From a virus, in the IMG/VR virus record IMGVR_UViG_3300045971_000385, positions 1 through 64,000 of that record: a DNA stretch of 64,000 bases. One strand, given 5' to 3'. How positions within the stretch are numbered: position 1 is the first letter of the stretch; each line of letters opens with the position of its first letter. Positions 7,065 to 14,335 of this stretch are shown here, in pieces. The position numbers and the translations under genes are program-made. A model generated the notes under the pieces. That model was not told the origin of the DNA. It was given only the letters and a program-made list of their open reading frames with translations, and made no database searches.

Positions 7065-7890
7065 ATTCAATGGTCGGATTTTTAAATTTTCTAAGTAATG
7101 GAATTTTAAAAATCCGATCTAGTGGTTTTACGTCACCCAAATATTCCTCTTCTACTCTGTCCTTAAACATCTCTCCATAATGTGCTTCGATGTTATCAAG
7201 TGCTTCTTGATCATTGTCACGTATTTCTAAATCAAATCCGCCAATTGTAAATTGAACAATTTTCCGCTCGAAGAGTGGCATTGTGTTGTTCAATTTTTCT
7301 AATGTAGGCCAAAATGAAAATGCTAATTCTTCATTCTCTAAAAAGAAAAATGGTATTATGCTTTTCTTAGATTTAAATGCATATCTGTATAACCCAAGAT
7401 TATCATAATTTATTGCCGGTACTTCTAAATCTAGAATTGAACCACTCATTATAATAGTTCCATCTTCAATAGAAGACATCATTTTTATTTTTGCGCATAA
7501 TTGAGGACTTGTAACTCTAAAGCTATTGGCCCAATGAACGCATTCAAATTCGAAGAATTTTTTAAGATCGAAAAAATGTGGCACTATATTAATACGCAAT
7601 TTTTTAGCAAGCGCTTTTATTGATTTACCATATCCACTTGGTGTCTCATCTGTAAAATATGGTTGCATTACAGTAAAGCGAACATTCGCTTGTGACCATG
7701 CATAAATCATAGCTTGATCACAAATAGAAGATCCTATTAATAAAGTATATGGCGCAGGGTAATTTTTAACTATATTCTTAACGGTTTTAATTGCGGTATC
7801 AATAGGCAATATGCTGCTATCATACTTCGGATTAAGCTGAATAGTAATTTTATTATTATGTACATCTAATTTTTGATTCATCCACTTCAT
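7027..7890 (-). CDS. Unknown protein, possibly a degenerate PP-loop (ATP pyrophosphatase-like) fold
   Basis: 287 residues, divergent from the cyclitol cassette. Residues 45-80 show a helix, a strand (YTLLIGSS), another helix and an RFTVMQ strand. This order resembles PP-loop nucleotide alpha-hydrolases such as asparagine synthase-like or QueC-like proteins, but the usual SGGxDS loop is replaced by IGSSICDQ. Later segments include HFFDLKKFFEFE and a polar C-terminal extension. The fold assignment is a pattern impression, not proven. The TATAAATA box at 7985-7992 on the minus strand suggests late transcription. It could act with the divergent cassette or in the head. Confidence 0.7.
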   Translation of the reverse strand: MKWMNQKLDVHNNKITIQLNPKYDSSILPIDTAIKTVKNIVKNYPAPYTLLIGSSICDQAMIYAWSQANVRFTVMQPYFTDETPSGYGKSIKALAKKLRINIVPHFFDLKKFFEFECVHWANSFRVTSPQLCAKIKMMSSIEDGTIIMSGSILDLEVPAINYDNLGLYRYAFKSKKSIIPFFFLENEELAFSFWPTLEKLNNTMPLFERKIVQFTIGGFDLEIRDNDQEALDNIEAHYGEMFKDRVEEEYLGDVKPLDRIFKIPLLRKFKNPTIEFKILDSEDRDKN

Positions 7891-7984
7891 TATTCACCAC
7901 GTTATTGATTATTGATCAGAAGAAATATATCTTATGATTCTAATATAAAATAAATGTGAGTATGATTATTAAGATCTGATTATT

Positions 7985-7992
7985 TATTTATA
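7985..7992 (-). promoter_or_regulatory. T4-type late promoter box (TATAAATA, minus strand)
   Basis: TATTTATA on the plus strand reads TATAAATA on the minus strand, 95 bases before the ATG at 7890. The distance is longer than at the other late promoters here, so support is moderate. Confidence 0.45.
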
Positions 7993-8020
7993 TGCATTTT
8001 GAAAAATCGAGATCGATAAA

Positions 8021-8030
8021 TTAATAAATA
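8021..8030 (+). promoter_or_regulatory. Possible late promoter variant (TTAATAAATA)
   Basis: This box lies 28 bases before the ATG of the nucleotidyltransferase gene and no sigma70-type promoter is visible there. It resembles the TCAATAAATA boxes before 26709, 31794 and 56072 in sequence, and those before 26709 and 56072 also in distance. It is the likely start of the 8059-11556 operon, by inference. Confidence 0.45.
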
Positions 8031-8058
8031 TTAGTAATATTATTTCAAAGTAACTATT

Positions 8059-8787
8059 ATGATTCTTATAATTTGTATGGCTGGCTTAAACACTAGATTC
8101 CATGATGTTGGAGTTGACTGCCCAAAATATTTGTTACCATGGGGTAACGAATCTATTATAACTGAAATTCTTGAACAATTAACAAAGGATTATAATTTTA
8201 AAGAAATTATGCTCCTAGCTAATAAACGAGACAGTTACTTCAAACATAAACTTCGATTAGCAACAGATAAATTTGGTGTGAATATCTACTATATTGGTGA
8301 TACACACGGTCAAGCTGAGACTGCAGCAATTGCAGCAAAAATGACAGAATTGGATTGCCCGATATTATTTCATAATGCAGACACTATCATCTCTGATAGA
8401 AGTATGAAGGGTATACAAGAATTTCTAATTAGAAATGACGCTTACATTGATACATTCTATGCTGATAATCCTGCATATTGCTATGTAAATGTTGATCATG
8501 AAAAGATAATATCAATAGATGAAAAGAAAACTATTACTGGAATAGCAAGTTCGGGTTTATATGGTTTTAAGTCGGCTAAAGAATATCTTAAAGCATATGA
8601 TCAGACTGTTAAATTTGCTTCTTCTGAAACATATATTTCAGATGTGTTACAAACAATACTTAAAAATGGCGGGTCAATTGCTATTAATGAAAGAATTCAC
8701 AGTCAATCATTTTTTAAAAATAGGGCAGCCACTAAAGTAATAGGTAGTCCTAAAGAATACTGGGAAGCAATAAATGAAATCAACTAA
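8059..8787 (+). CDS. Sugar-phosphate nucleotidyltransferase-like protein
   Basis: 242 residues, GT-A/nucleotidyltransferase fold. The N-terminus gives the signature MAGLNTRF (7-14, matching G-x-G-x-R) and CPKYLLP (21-27, Lys contacting phosphate). GQAETAA (84-90) and the metal-binding Asp in FHNADT (Asp 108) follow. Such enzymes join a sugar 1-phosphate to an NTP, giving an NDP-sugar and PPi in the cytoplasm. 242 residues is the compact form seen in capsule and lipopolysaccharide loci, where it often pairs with an APH-like kinase, as here (14-base overlap). In this context an activated cyclitol is the likely product, by inference. It heads the cassette. Confidence 0.85.
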   Translation: MILIICMAGLNTRFHDVGVDCPKYLLPWGNESIITEILEQLTKDYNFKEIMLLANKRDSYFKHKLRLATDKFGVNIYYIGDTHGQAETAAIAAKMTELDCPILFHNADTIISDRSMKGIQEFLIRNDAYIDTFYADNPAYCYVNVDHEKIISIDEKKTITGIASSGLYGFKSAKEYLKAYDQTVKFASSETYISDVLQTILKNGGSIAINERIHSQSFFKNRAATKVIGSPKEYWEAINEIN

Positions 8788-9760
8788 ACTAAAAGGTGGA
8801 TCACTCAGTGCAACATGGCTGTGTGAGTCTCGTAATTTAAAATTTGTTAGGAAATCCGTAAAATTAAATGAGAATAGAGAATATGGATTTATGAGATGGT
8901 ATTCGCAATTAAAAAAGATGCAACGATTATACACTGCACACCCAAAATTGCTTCCTAAAATATTAAAAGTTGCATATCAAGATGATACTGCGTATTTCGA
9001 TATGGAATACTTAGAAGGATTTACAGATGTTAAGAGTCTCTTGAGAGACGATTCACTTTCACCAACTCAGCTTCATCAAATGCATGATGCATTATGGAGA
9101 GCATTTGACACAATACATGCACGCGAAATGGTTCCACTACCATCAAGTATGAGACTGTATTATAAGGAAGAAGTAAAACAGAAACTTGATGACGCAATGC
9201 TCAATAAGGAATTTGCTGAGTTTGCAAACATGCAGTCATTTTATTATATGGGTCAAGAAGTTTTTAATATCAGCAATTATTTAGAACTACTAAATGGATT
9301 TTTAAATTTATCATTAATAGCAACTGAAGAAACGATTCACGGTAATCCCACATTAGAAAATGTTATGTATTCGCCATACGAAAATAGAGTGGTGTTTATC
9401 GATCTTTATGAAGAAAGTATTATTGATTCTAAGTTATTAGATTATGCACAAGTACTCCAATGTTCAAGCAGCAGATATGGAATTATTAATGACGGTGATG
9501 TTTTTATAGATGGAGATAATCAAGATCATTTATATTTAGACCACAATTCTAAAATTTCCGATTCATTGTTAATATTTAATACTTATTTTGTTGGTGAATT
9601 ACACAGACGAAATGTTGATATGAAACTTGTTCGCGCTTTAGAAGCTACGCAATTTATACGAATGTTGCCTTTTAAAATTCTAGCTGGTGATATTGATAAA
9701 GCAAAATTCTTTTATGTTCATGCATGCAAATTATTAGGAGACATTTTTGATGTTGAATGA
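8774..9760 (+). CDS. APH/choline-kinase-like phosphotransferase with altered catalytic loop
   Basis: 328 residues. The N-lobe has LKFVRKS (Lys candidates 23-30). The hinge region MEYLEGFTD (77-85) is typical of aminoglycoside phosphotransferase and choline kinase folds. The catalytic loop is IHGNPTLENVMY: His 189, Asn 196, but Asn 191 where the family has the catalytic Asp (HGDxxxxN). The metal-binding Asp 210 (FIDLYEE) is present. So the fold is clear while the catalytic base is changed. These proteins normally phosphorylate small alcohols or sugars. It overlaps both neighbours and lies between the nucleotidyltransferase and the cyclase, suggesting phosphorylation of the cyclitol or a scaffolding role. 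Confidence 0.8.
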   Translation: MKSTKLKGGSLSATWLCESRNLKFVRKSVKLNENREYGFMRWYSQLKKMQRLYTAHPKLLPKILKVAYQDDTAYFDMEYLEGFTDVKSLLRDDSLSPTQLHQMHDALWRAFDTIHAREMVPLPSSMRLYYKEEVKQKLDDAMLNKEFAEFANMQSFYYMGQEVFNISNYLELLNGFLNLSLIATEETIHGNPTLENVMYSPYENRVVFIDLYEESIIDSKLLDYAQVLQCSSSRYGIINDGDVFIDGDNQDHLYLDHNSKISDSLLIFNTYFVGELHRRNVDMKLVRALEATQFIRMLPFKILAGDIDKAKFFYVHACKLLGDIFDVE

Positions 9761-10889
9761 AATAAACAATTTTAAGAAGACATGGAATGTCAAAGCAGAA
9801 TTGCCTATTGAATTTAATGTTCAATATTCCAGCAATATTTTTAATACCAATAACCATGACTTGATAAGCTATGGGGATTCCGCACGCCGCATTGTTGTCA
9901 TAGATAAAAATGTGTATGACTTATATGGCAATCAAATGGAGACATACTTCTCAACATTGAAAGTTGAACTACTTCTTTATGTTGTAGATGTATCTGAGGA
10001 AACAAAGAACTGGGAAAATACAGATAACATACTTAAATTTTTCGAGAAGAGCGGAATTTTAAGAAGGGCTGAACCAGTAATAGCAATTGGTGGTGGCGTA
10101 TTATTGGATCTTGTTGGTTTTTGCGCTAGCATTTATCGACGAGGAATTCCATACATAAAAATTCCAACAACATTATTATCTATTGTTGATGCATCAGTCG
10201 GCGTAAAGGTCGGTGCTAATCATTTGGGCAGGCGTAATAGAATTGGTGCATACTATCCGCCAATAGTTTCTTTATTAGATAAAAAGTTTATCAATACTCA
10301 AAACACTAGAGAGATTGTTAATGGTATTGCTGAAATTTTTAAACTTGCTCTTATTAAAGATGCTGAATTGTTTTCATTGTTGGAAGAAAATTATGAACAG
10401 CTAATTCAAGAGAAGTTTCAATATGGTGCTGTGCCAGTTAGAGTTATTAATCTTGCTATTAATGGAATGATTGAAGAGCTTGCTCCTAATTTATGGGAGA
10501 AGAAGTTAGATAGATGTGTCGACTTCGGACATTCATTCAGTCCAGTAATTGAAATGAAAAATGTAACAGAATTATGTCATGGAGAAGCTGTAGTATTAGA
10601 TTGTTTACTGAGCTCGTGTATAGCATATTCAAAGCAATTCATAACCATTAATACACTACAGCGAATTTTTGATACTGCTAAGAATCTACAGCTTCAAACA
10701 TATCATGAAGATTTTACTAACTTTGATCTGCTAAAGTCAGCTTTATCTGATACCATGAAACATAGAAATAATAATCAATATCTTCCATTGCCTATTGGTA
10801 TAGGCAATTATGTAATCGCTAATGATGTTACAGATAAACAAATTTTAGAAGGCATACATTACTACAAAGGAATGAATAATGTCCAGTAA
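9750..10889 (+). CDS. Sedoheptulose 7-phosphate cyclase, 2-epi-5-epi-valiolone synthase type
   Basis: 379 residues from ATG 9750 (SD TAGGAG; an in-frame TTG precedes it). Dehydroquinate-synthase superfamily. NAD-binding AIGGGVLLDLVG near 112-124, RRGIPYIKIPTTLLSIVDASVG near 130-151, and zinc ligands Glu in NGIAEIFK (about 195), His in DFGHSFSP (about 261) and His in CHGEAV (about 277). RRNRIGAYYPP and DFGHSFSPVIEM are the motif forms of C7-cyclitol synthases; true AroB proteins have a LNxGHTxGHAIE form instead. Family members cyclise sedoheptulose 7-phosphate to 2-epi-5-epi-valiolone, the entry to acarbose and validamycin-type cyclitols. It overlaps the kinase and the SDR gene, so it is one operon. 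Confidence 0.82.
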   Translation: MLNEINNFKKTWNVKAELPIEFNVQYSSNIFNTNNHDLISYGDSARRIVVIDKNVYDLYGNQMETYFSTLKVELLLYVVDVSEETKNWENTDNILKFFEKSGILRRAEPVIAIGGGVLLDLVGFCASIYRRGIPYIKIPTTLLSIVDASVGVKVGANHLGRRNRIGAYYPPIVSLLDKKFINTQNTREIVNGIAEIFKLALIKDAELFSLLEENYEQLIQEKFQYGAVPVRVINLAINGMIEELAPNLWEKKLDRCVDFGHSFSPVIEMKNVTELCHGEAVVLDCLLSSCIAYSKQFITINTLQRIFDTAKNLQLQTYHEDFTNFDLLKSALSDTMKHRNNNQYLPLPIGIGNYVIANDVTDKQILEGIHYYKGMNNVQ

Positions 10890-11556
10890 ATTAGCAGTAG
10901 TAACTGGTGCAAGCCGCGGGGTTGGATATGCTGTAGCAGAAAGTCTATTAAAGCAAGGCTGGATTGTTATAGGCTTATCTAGAAGCCCATGCCATCTTGA
11001 TATAGAATATCCTAAGTTTGTTCCAATTCAATGCAACATAACAGAAAAGACAGATGTGAAGCGTGCATTTATGAAACTAGAAAATGCTAAAATAGATCTT
11101 CTAGTAAATTGTGCATCAATTTTTAATATGCAACCATTTGGGGTATCTGCAGATACGCACAGTATCATTAATACAAACGTAATTGGAACTATTGATGTGA
11201 CTGGTGAAGCTCTATCATTAATGAATACTAATAGCAGAATAATCTTCATCAATTCTGTTGCGGGTTTAGAAGAGCTAGAAAATCAAGCTTTGTATTGCGC
11301 ATCTAAGTGGGCAATAACAGGTTTTGCAGGTGTTCTGGGTAAAGAACTCAGATCTAAAAAAATTAAAGTAACAAGCATTCATCCAGGTGGAATTAATACT
11401 TCTTTATGGAATGAAGGAAATCCATATCCAGTGGGAGATGTTACTAAAGCACTTCAAACTTCGGATATAGTGGATGCAATAAATTATATCCTGTCATGTC
11501 CTGACTATGTTGAAGTTAAAACTCTTAAATTATTTCCCGATATTGAGTGGCATTAA
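10879..11556 (+). CDS. Short-chain dehydrogenase/reductase
   Basis: 225 residues, SD AAGGAATG inside the cyclase end (11-base overlap). Classical SDR layout: cofactor loop TGASRGVG (9-16), NCAS near 75, catalytic Ser in INSVAGLE near 130, and YCASK (Tyr/Lys pair near 142-146). These enzymes oxidise or reduce an alcohol or ketone with NAD(P). Arg after the TGAS motif favours NADP, but that is a weak cue. In the cassette it would suit reduction or oxidation of the cyclitol ketone, as SDR enzymes do in C7-cyclitol pathways. Length is slightly short of the usual 250. Confidence 0.85.
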   Translation: MSSKLAVVTGASRGVGYAVAESLLKQGWIVIGLSRSPCHLDIEYPKFVPIQCNITEKTDVKRAFMKLENAKIDLLVNCASIFNMQPFGVSADTHSIINTNVIGTIDVTGEALSLMNTNSRIIFINSVAGLEELENQALYCASKWAITGFAGVLGKELRSKKIKVTSIHPGGINTSLWNEGNPYPVGDVTKALQTSDIVDAINYILSCPDYVEVKTLKLFPDIEWH

Positions 11557-11559
11557 TAG

Positions 11560-11588
11560 TTTACTTCTAATGCCATACATTATATAAT
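11560..11588 (+). promoter_or_regulatory. Sigma70-type promoter giving a nearly leaderless mRNA
   Basis: TTTACT (11560-11565), 17-bp spacer, TATAAT (11583-11588). The next ATG begins 6 bases after the -10 box, so transcription would start about at the initiation codon. There is no extended TG. Confidence 0.55.
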
Positions 11589-11593
11589 TAAAT

Positions 11594-12151
11594 ATGACAA
11601 TATTTTTCACATCAGATCTCCATTACCACCACAAGAATGTAATTCGTTTTTGCAATCGCCCATATTCTTCTGTTGAGGAAATGAATAAGGCTTTAATCGA
11701 CAATCATAATAAAGTTGTCGGTCATGATGACACAACTTATTTCTTAGGTGACTTATTTTTCTGTCAAATGGGAGAAGCAATTTCAATCATGAGCAGACTG
11801 AACGGTAAGAAGAGATTAATCCTTGGCAATCATGACAAGGTTATTCGAAATAATAAATTATTACAAAATCAATTTGAAATAATCTATCAAGATTTATATC
11901 AAGAAACTATTGATGGGATACATGTCGTGATGTGTCACTATCCATTACTATCTTGGAATAAAGCATCTCATGGGGCATTCATGCTATATGGACATGCGCA
12001 TAATAATATTCCATTTGATCCTCTATATCGAAGATTGGATATCGGAGTAGATGCACAAAATTATGCACCTATATCGTGGGAAGAAATAAAGCGTAAGCTT
12101 GAAAAAGTCACTCCTAAAGATTCTCGTGGAAGAGAATCAGGAGAGTATTGA
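11594..12151 (+). CDS. Calcineurin-like metallophosphoesterase
   Basis: 185 residues. The five metallophosphoesterase blocks are visible: SDLHYHH (Asp 8, His 10), FLGDLFF, LGNHD, MCHYPLLSW and YGHAHNN, so the two-metal centre is complete. The family removes phosphate from nucleotides, nucleic acids or small phosphates; this short form is common in phages and bacteria. No SD is visible before the ATG, and a promoter -10 box ends 6 bases upstream, so translation may be leaderless. It follows the cyclitol cassette and could remove a phosphate there, but its own promoter argues for independent use. The end overlaps the Nudix gene on the other strand by 15 bases. Confidence 0.88.
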   Translation: MTIFFTSDLHYHHKNVIRFCNRPYSSVEEMNKALIDNHNKVVGHDDTTYFLGDLFFCQMGEAISIMSRLNGKKRLILGNHDKVIRNNKLLQNQFEIIYQDLYQETIDGIHVVMCHYPLLSWNKASHGAFMLYGHAHNNIPFDPLYRRLDIGVDAQNYAPISWEEIKRKLEKVTPKDSRGRESGEY

Positions 12152-12550
12152 ATCCAAATTACTAAAGAATGTTTGCGTTTTAGAATGCAAGTTATCTGGG
12201 AGATCAGTTAGCTTGTAATTTTTAACTGCACTAATTTCAGATGACGGTAATACTTTATCAGATCCAGATATTTTAGCACTAAAATAAGTTGCTGTTCCAA
12301 TCTCAGCTATCTGCTTTAAAGAAGAAGGATCAATTTTATATCCCGTTTCTTCTTCTAATTCTCTAACTGCTGCATCTTTAGCAGACTCACCAATATCAAC
12401 ATGCCCACCGAAAAAATTCCATTGATTTGGATTATTTGATGATGGTGATCTCTTACCTAGAATAATCTTATTTCCATTATGGAGAATAACCCATGCAGTA
12501 TTCTTAGTTCTATTTGGTGTAGCTTTCTCAAAGAGTTCTTGTAATTTCAT
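12137..12550 (-). CDS. Nudix hydrolase with capsid-targeting-like N-terminus
   Basis: 137 residues. The Nudix box is complete: Gly 49, Glu 55, then RELEEETGY at 63-71 (G-x5-E-x7-REUxEExGU). It hydrolyses nucleoside diphosphates linked to another group, such as ADP-ribose, NAD(H), NDP-sugars or oxidised NTPs; the exact substrate is not shown by the box. The N-terminus MKLQELFEKA matches the other three genes of this operon and resembles T4 capsid-targeting peptides. It is the last gene of the minus-strand late operon. A packaged and injected Nudix enzyme acting on NAD or ADP-ribose products is a tempting inference. Confidence 0.88.
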   Translation of the reverse strand: MKLQELFEKATPNRTKNTAWVILHNGNKIILGKRSPSSNNPNQWNFFGGHVDIGESAKDAAVRELEEETGYKIDPSSLKQIAEIGTATYFSAKISGSDKVLPSSEISAVKNYKLTDLPDNLHSKTQTFFSNLDSILS

Positions 12551-12984
12551 TTTGTGTTAAATATCCTATATTTTGATGGCAGATGTCCAGAAGGAACATT
12601 TCCCCAGAGCCAAAGTGATTTTAATTTTGCTGTTGGAACTGGATTTCCTTTACCATCCATTTTGTAAAGTTCACCATCATTCTTTAATACTTTAGAGACG
12701 TGGGCTATCTGTCTGTACATCCAATTTACTTCTTCAGTTGACCATTCGCCCAGAGGTTTGGCTCTCATTCTTAAAATATTTCTAAGAGCTCCTTTATGTG
12801 GTTTTGAACCGATCTTCTTCTTAACATCCTTCTTTGATAATCCAGTGCTCTTGCCTTCACCTTGATCTAAAAATGAATGCACTGTTGTGCTCGACATATT
12901 AATGAGCTTCTTCCATCTATTATAATCAGTGCGCAACTGTAATGGATCTTTTTTAGCTTCAGTTAAAAGTTCGTATACTTTCAT
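12547..12984 (-). CDS. Unknown late protein, candidate internal head protein
   Basis: 145 residues, starting MKVYELLTEAKK. The sequence L-T-E followed by Ala fits the (L/I)-x-E cleavage consensus of T4 prohead protease gp21. The body is strongly basic with GLSKKDVKKKIGSKPHKGA and WSTEEVNWMYRQIAHVSKV, a helix-rich pattern I have seen in other phage proteins but cannot name. High positive charge suits a DNA-associated internal protein. It overlaps both operon neighbours by 4 bases. Confidence 0.75.
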   Translation of the reverse strand: MKVYELLTEAKKDPLQLRTDYNRWKKLINMSSTTVHSFLDQGEGKSTGLSKKDVKKKIGSKPHKGALRNILRMRAKPLGEWSTEEVNWMYRQIAHVSKVLKNDGELYKMDGKGNPVPTAKLKSLWLWGNVPSGHLPSKYRIFNTK

Positions 12985-13721
12985 TTTATTTCTATCCCAA
13001 GTAATTCTAAAACTTCTATCATAAATTCATGATCTTTATCTTCCGAGTGAGCCCAAGGACGGACATATTTTAATCCAATATAACCAGAACCCGTTATAAG
13101 AATATCTTCATATCTCAAGTCAATAACTTGTGCAAGATTATCAGCATCATTAAATCTTTTTGGTTCAAGGCGTTTTAAAGCTCCAGCGGTAATAGATATT
13201 TTTTCATCCATATCATCAGTTTTATCTATTACTTTTTTAATTTTATCAAGATAATTATAAACATAATCATCTTTTACATTTTCAAATATAGTAGCATCCC
13301 AACCATCTTTTACGAATATAATATATGAGTTACCCCAGTCACGAGCAGTAGATTCACTAGTTGTGCAGAAAATAGAATTGCCTCTTTTGGCTTTTAATTC
13401 TAACGTATCCATAGCAGCATCAATTATTTTCTGAAAATCTTGATTAAGAAAGACTGGTTTTCTATCCGGTCTAATATCTGCTGTTATTAAAAGTTGTCCA
13501 TATCCTTTTATTTTTTCAGACTCCTTTACCCCGCGATAAATAAATTCTCCAGTTTCTTGGTATGCTTCTACAAATTTAGAACAATGACTTTCAATTAAAT
13601 CAGCTGCATGCTGAGCAGATTGAACTGCCTCGGCATTAAGCGATTTTTTCGGTTCAGTCAATGACCTAGCTTTAAATTTATCAACAGTTTTAAATTTATC
13701 TAGAATTTCGAATACTTTCAT
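12981..13721 (-). CDS. Unknown late protein, candidate internal head protein with ART-like features
   Basis: 246 residues, starting MKVFEILDKFK. After a helical part comes EFIYRGVKESEK, then RPDRKPVF, a helix, and NSIFCTTSESTARDWGNSYIIF. The YRG strand and the TTS segment recall the Arg and STS motifs of ADP-ribosyltransferases, and I have the impression that similar RKP...F.T...A..YG proteins occur in other myoviruses. No ExE motif follows, so ADP-ribosylation is not supported. Shares the operon and N-terminal motif with three other candidate internal proteins. Confidence 0.75.
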   Translation of the reverse strand: MKVFEILDKFKTVDKFKARSLTEPKKSLNAEAVQSAQHAADLIESHCSKFVEAYQETGEFIYRGVKESEKIKGYGQLLITADIRPDRKPVFLNQDFQKIIDAAMDTLELKAKRGNSIFCTTSESTARDWGNSYIIFVKDGWDATIFENVKDDYVYNYLDKIKKVIDKTDDMDEKISITAGALKRLEPKRFNDADNLAQVIDLRYEDILITGSGYIGLKYVRPWAHSEDKDHEFMIEVLELLGIEIK

Positions 13722-13738
13722 TATATCTCGCTCGATAA

Positions 13739-14122
13739 TTATTTAACAAATTTCTTAAATGAATCTGGTAGTCTATTATTTTCATTCTTAAATGGCAATT
13801 CTATTTCCAGCATATCATCTCTAGTAAATTTTATTTTACTTGGGTCTACAATATCCGATAGAATAGGGAGCTTTTTGACTTCCTGTCTTATTACTGTTTT
13901 TACTTTCTCTTTTAGATTAGATGACATTGGATCTGTAGTACCATAAAACCATAATAGCGGATGCAATGAAAGTTTTGAATAATCAAAATCGGTTCTAAAC
14001 CAATCTGGTTCAAGTTTGACTAGTCTATCAAGAACATTCTGTCCTAATTCGATTATTGCTTGCGAAATTTGCTTTTCGTTTGCTGCTTCATTAGCACTTT
14101 CGATTAATTCGTAGATTTTCAT
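13739..14122 (-). CDS. Unknown late protein, first gene of the minus-strand late operon
   Basis: 127 residues, starting MKIYELIESANEAANEK (L-I-E before Ser fits the gp21-type cleavage site). The ATG has GGAAGAT just upstream and lies 46 bases after the TATAAATA box at 14169-14176. The rest is Leu/Pro-rich with basic and acidic patches and no known motif. The N-terminus and late promoter make it a candidate internal head protein. Confidence 0.75.
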   Translation of the reverse strand: MKIYELIESANEAANEKQISQAIIELGQNVLDRLVKLEPDWFRTDFDYSKLSLHPLLWFYGTTDPMSSNLKEKVKTVIRQEVKKLPILSDIVDPSKIKFTRDDMLEIELPFKNENNRLPDSFKKFVK

Positions 14123-14168
14123 TATCTTCCTAATAATAGTTATATAAGTATTAACTTAATTGATTAAA

Positions 14169-14176
14169 TATTTATA
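14169..14176 (-). promoter_or_regulatory. T4-type late promoter (TATAAATA, minus strand)
   Basis: Exact TATAAATA on the minus strand, 46 bases before the first gene (ATG 14122) of the four-gene operon ending at 12137. In T4 this box is read by the gp55 sigma factor with gp33 and gp45. Confidence 0.8.
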
Positions 14177-14196
14177 GGATTGTTACACTTTAACTG

Positions 14197-14225
14197 TGTA
14201 CTTGTCCTGACAAGTATGATATAAT
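14197..14225 (+). promoter_or_regulatory. Early sigma70-type promoter
   Basis: TGTACT (14197-14202), 17-bp spacer, TATAAT (14220-14225) with TG at 14217-14218, followed by the AAATTGATTAAACG leader. The spacer holds CCTGACAAG rather than the usual TCAGG. It drives the early operon from 14258 and sits back to back with the late promoter at 14169. Confidence 0.85.
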
Positions 14226-14257
14226 AACTTATAAATTGATTAAACGAGGTAATTAAA

Positions 14258-14335
14258 ATGCATTCTGCTTTATTTTTAATTTTCTGGTCTGCTTGGATGT
14301 TACTTGCAATATTTGCTTTTGTAAAATTATCATGA
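14258..14335 (+). CDS. 25-residue single-span membrane peptide
   Basis: ATG 14258 has CGAGGT 8 bases upstream and is the first start after the promoter at 14197-14225. The 25 residues (MHSALFLIFWSAWMLLAIFA...) are almost wholly hydrophobic, one transmembrane helix with a short basic end. The stop overlaps the next ATG (ATGA). Small phage membrane peptides can affect lysis or exclusion; here the role is unknown. Confidence 0.65.
   Translation: MHSALFLIFWSAWMLLAIFAFVKLS

Noticed and set aside
9750-10889. 3-dehydroquinate synthase (AroB) as the name for the cyclase
   Set aside because: The superfamily is shared, but RRNRIGAYYPP and DFGHSFSPVIEM match C7-cyclitol synthases; AroB has a LNxGHTxGHAIE-type motif. 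No other shikimate gene is near.
12981-13721. ADP-ribosyltransferase call for the YRG/TTS protein
   Set aside because: The Arg and STS-like segments are suggestive, but no E-x-E follows, so I left it as unknown.
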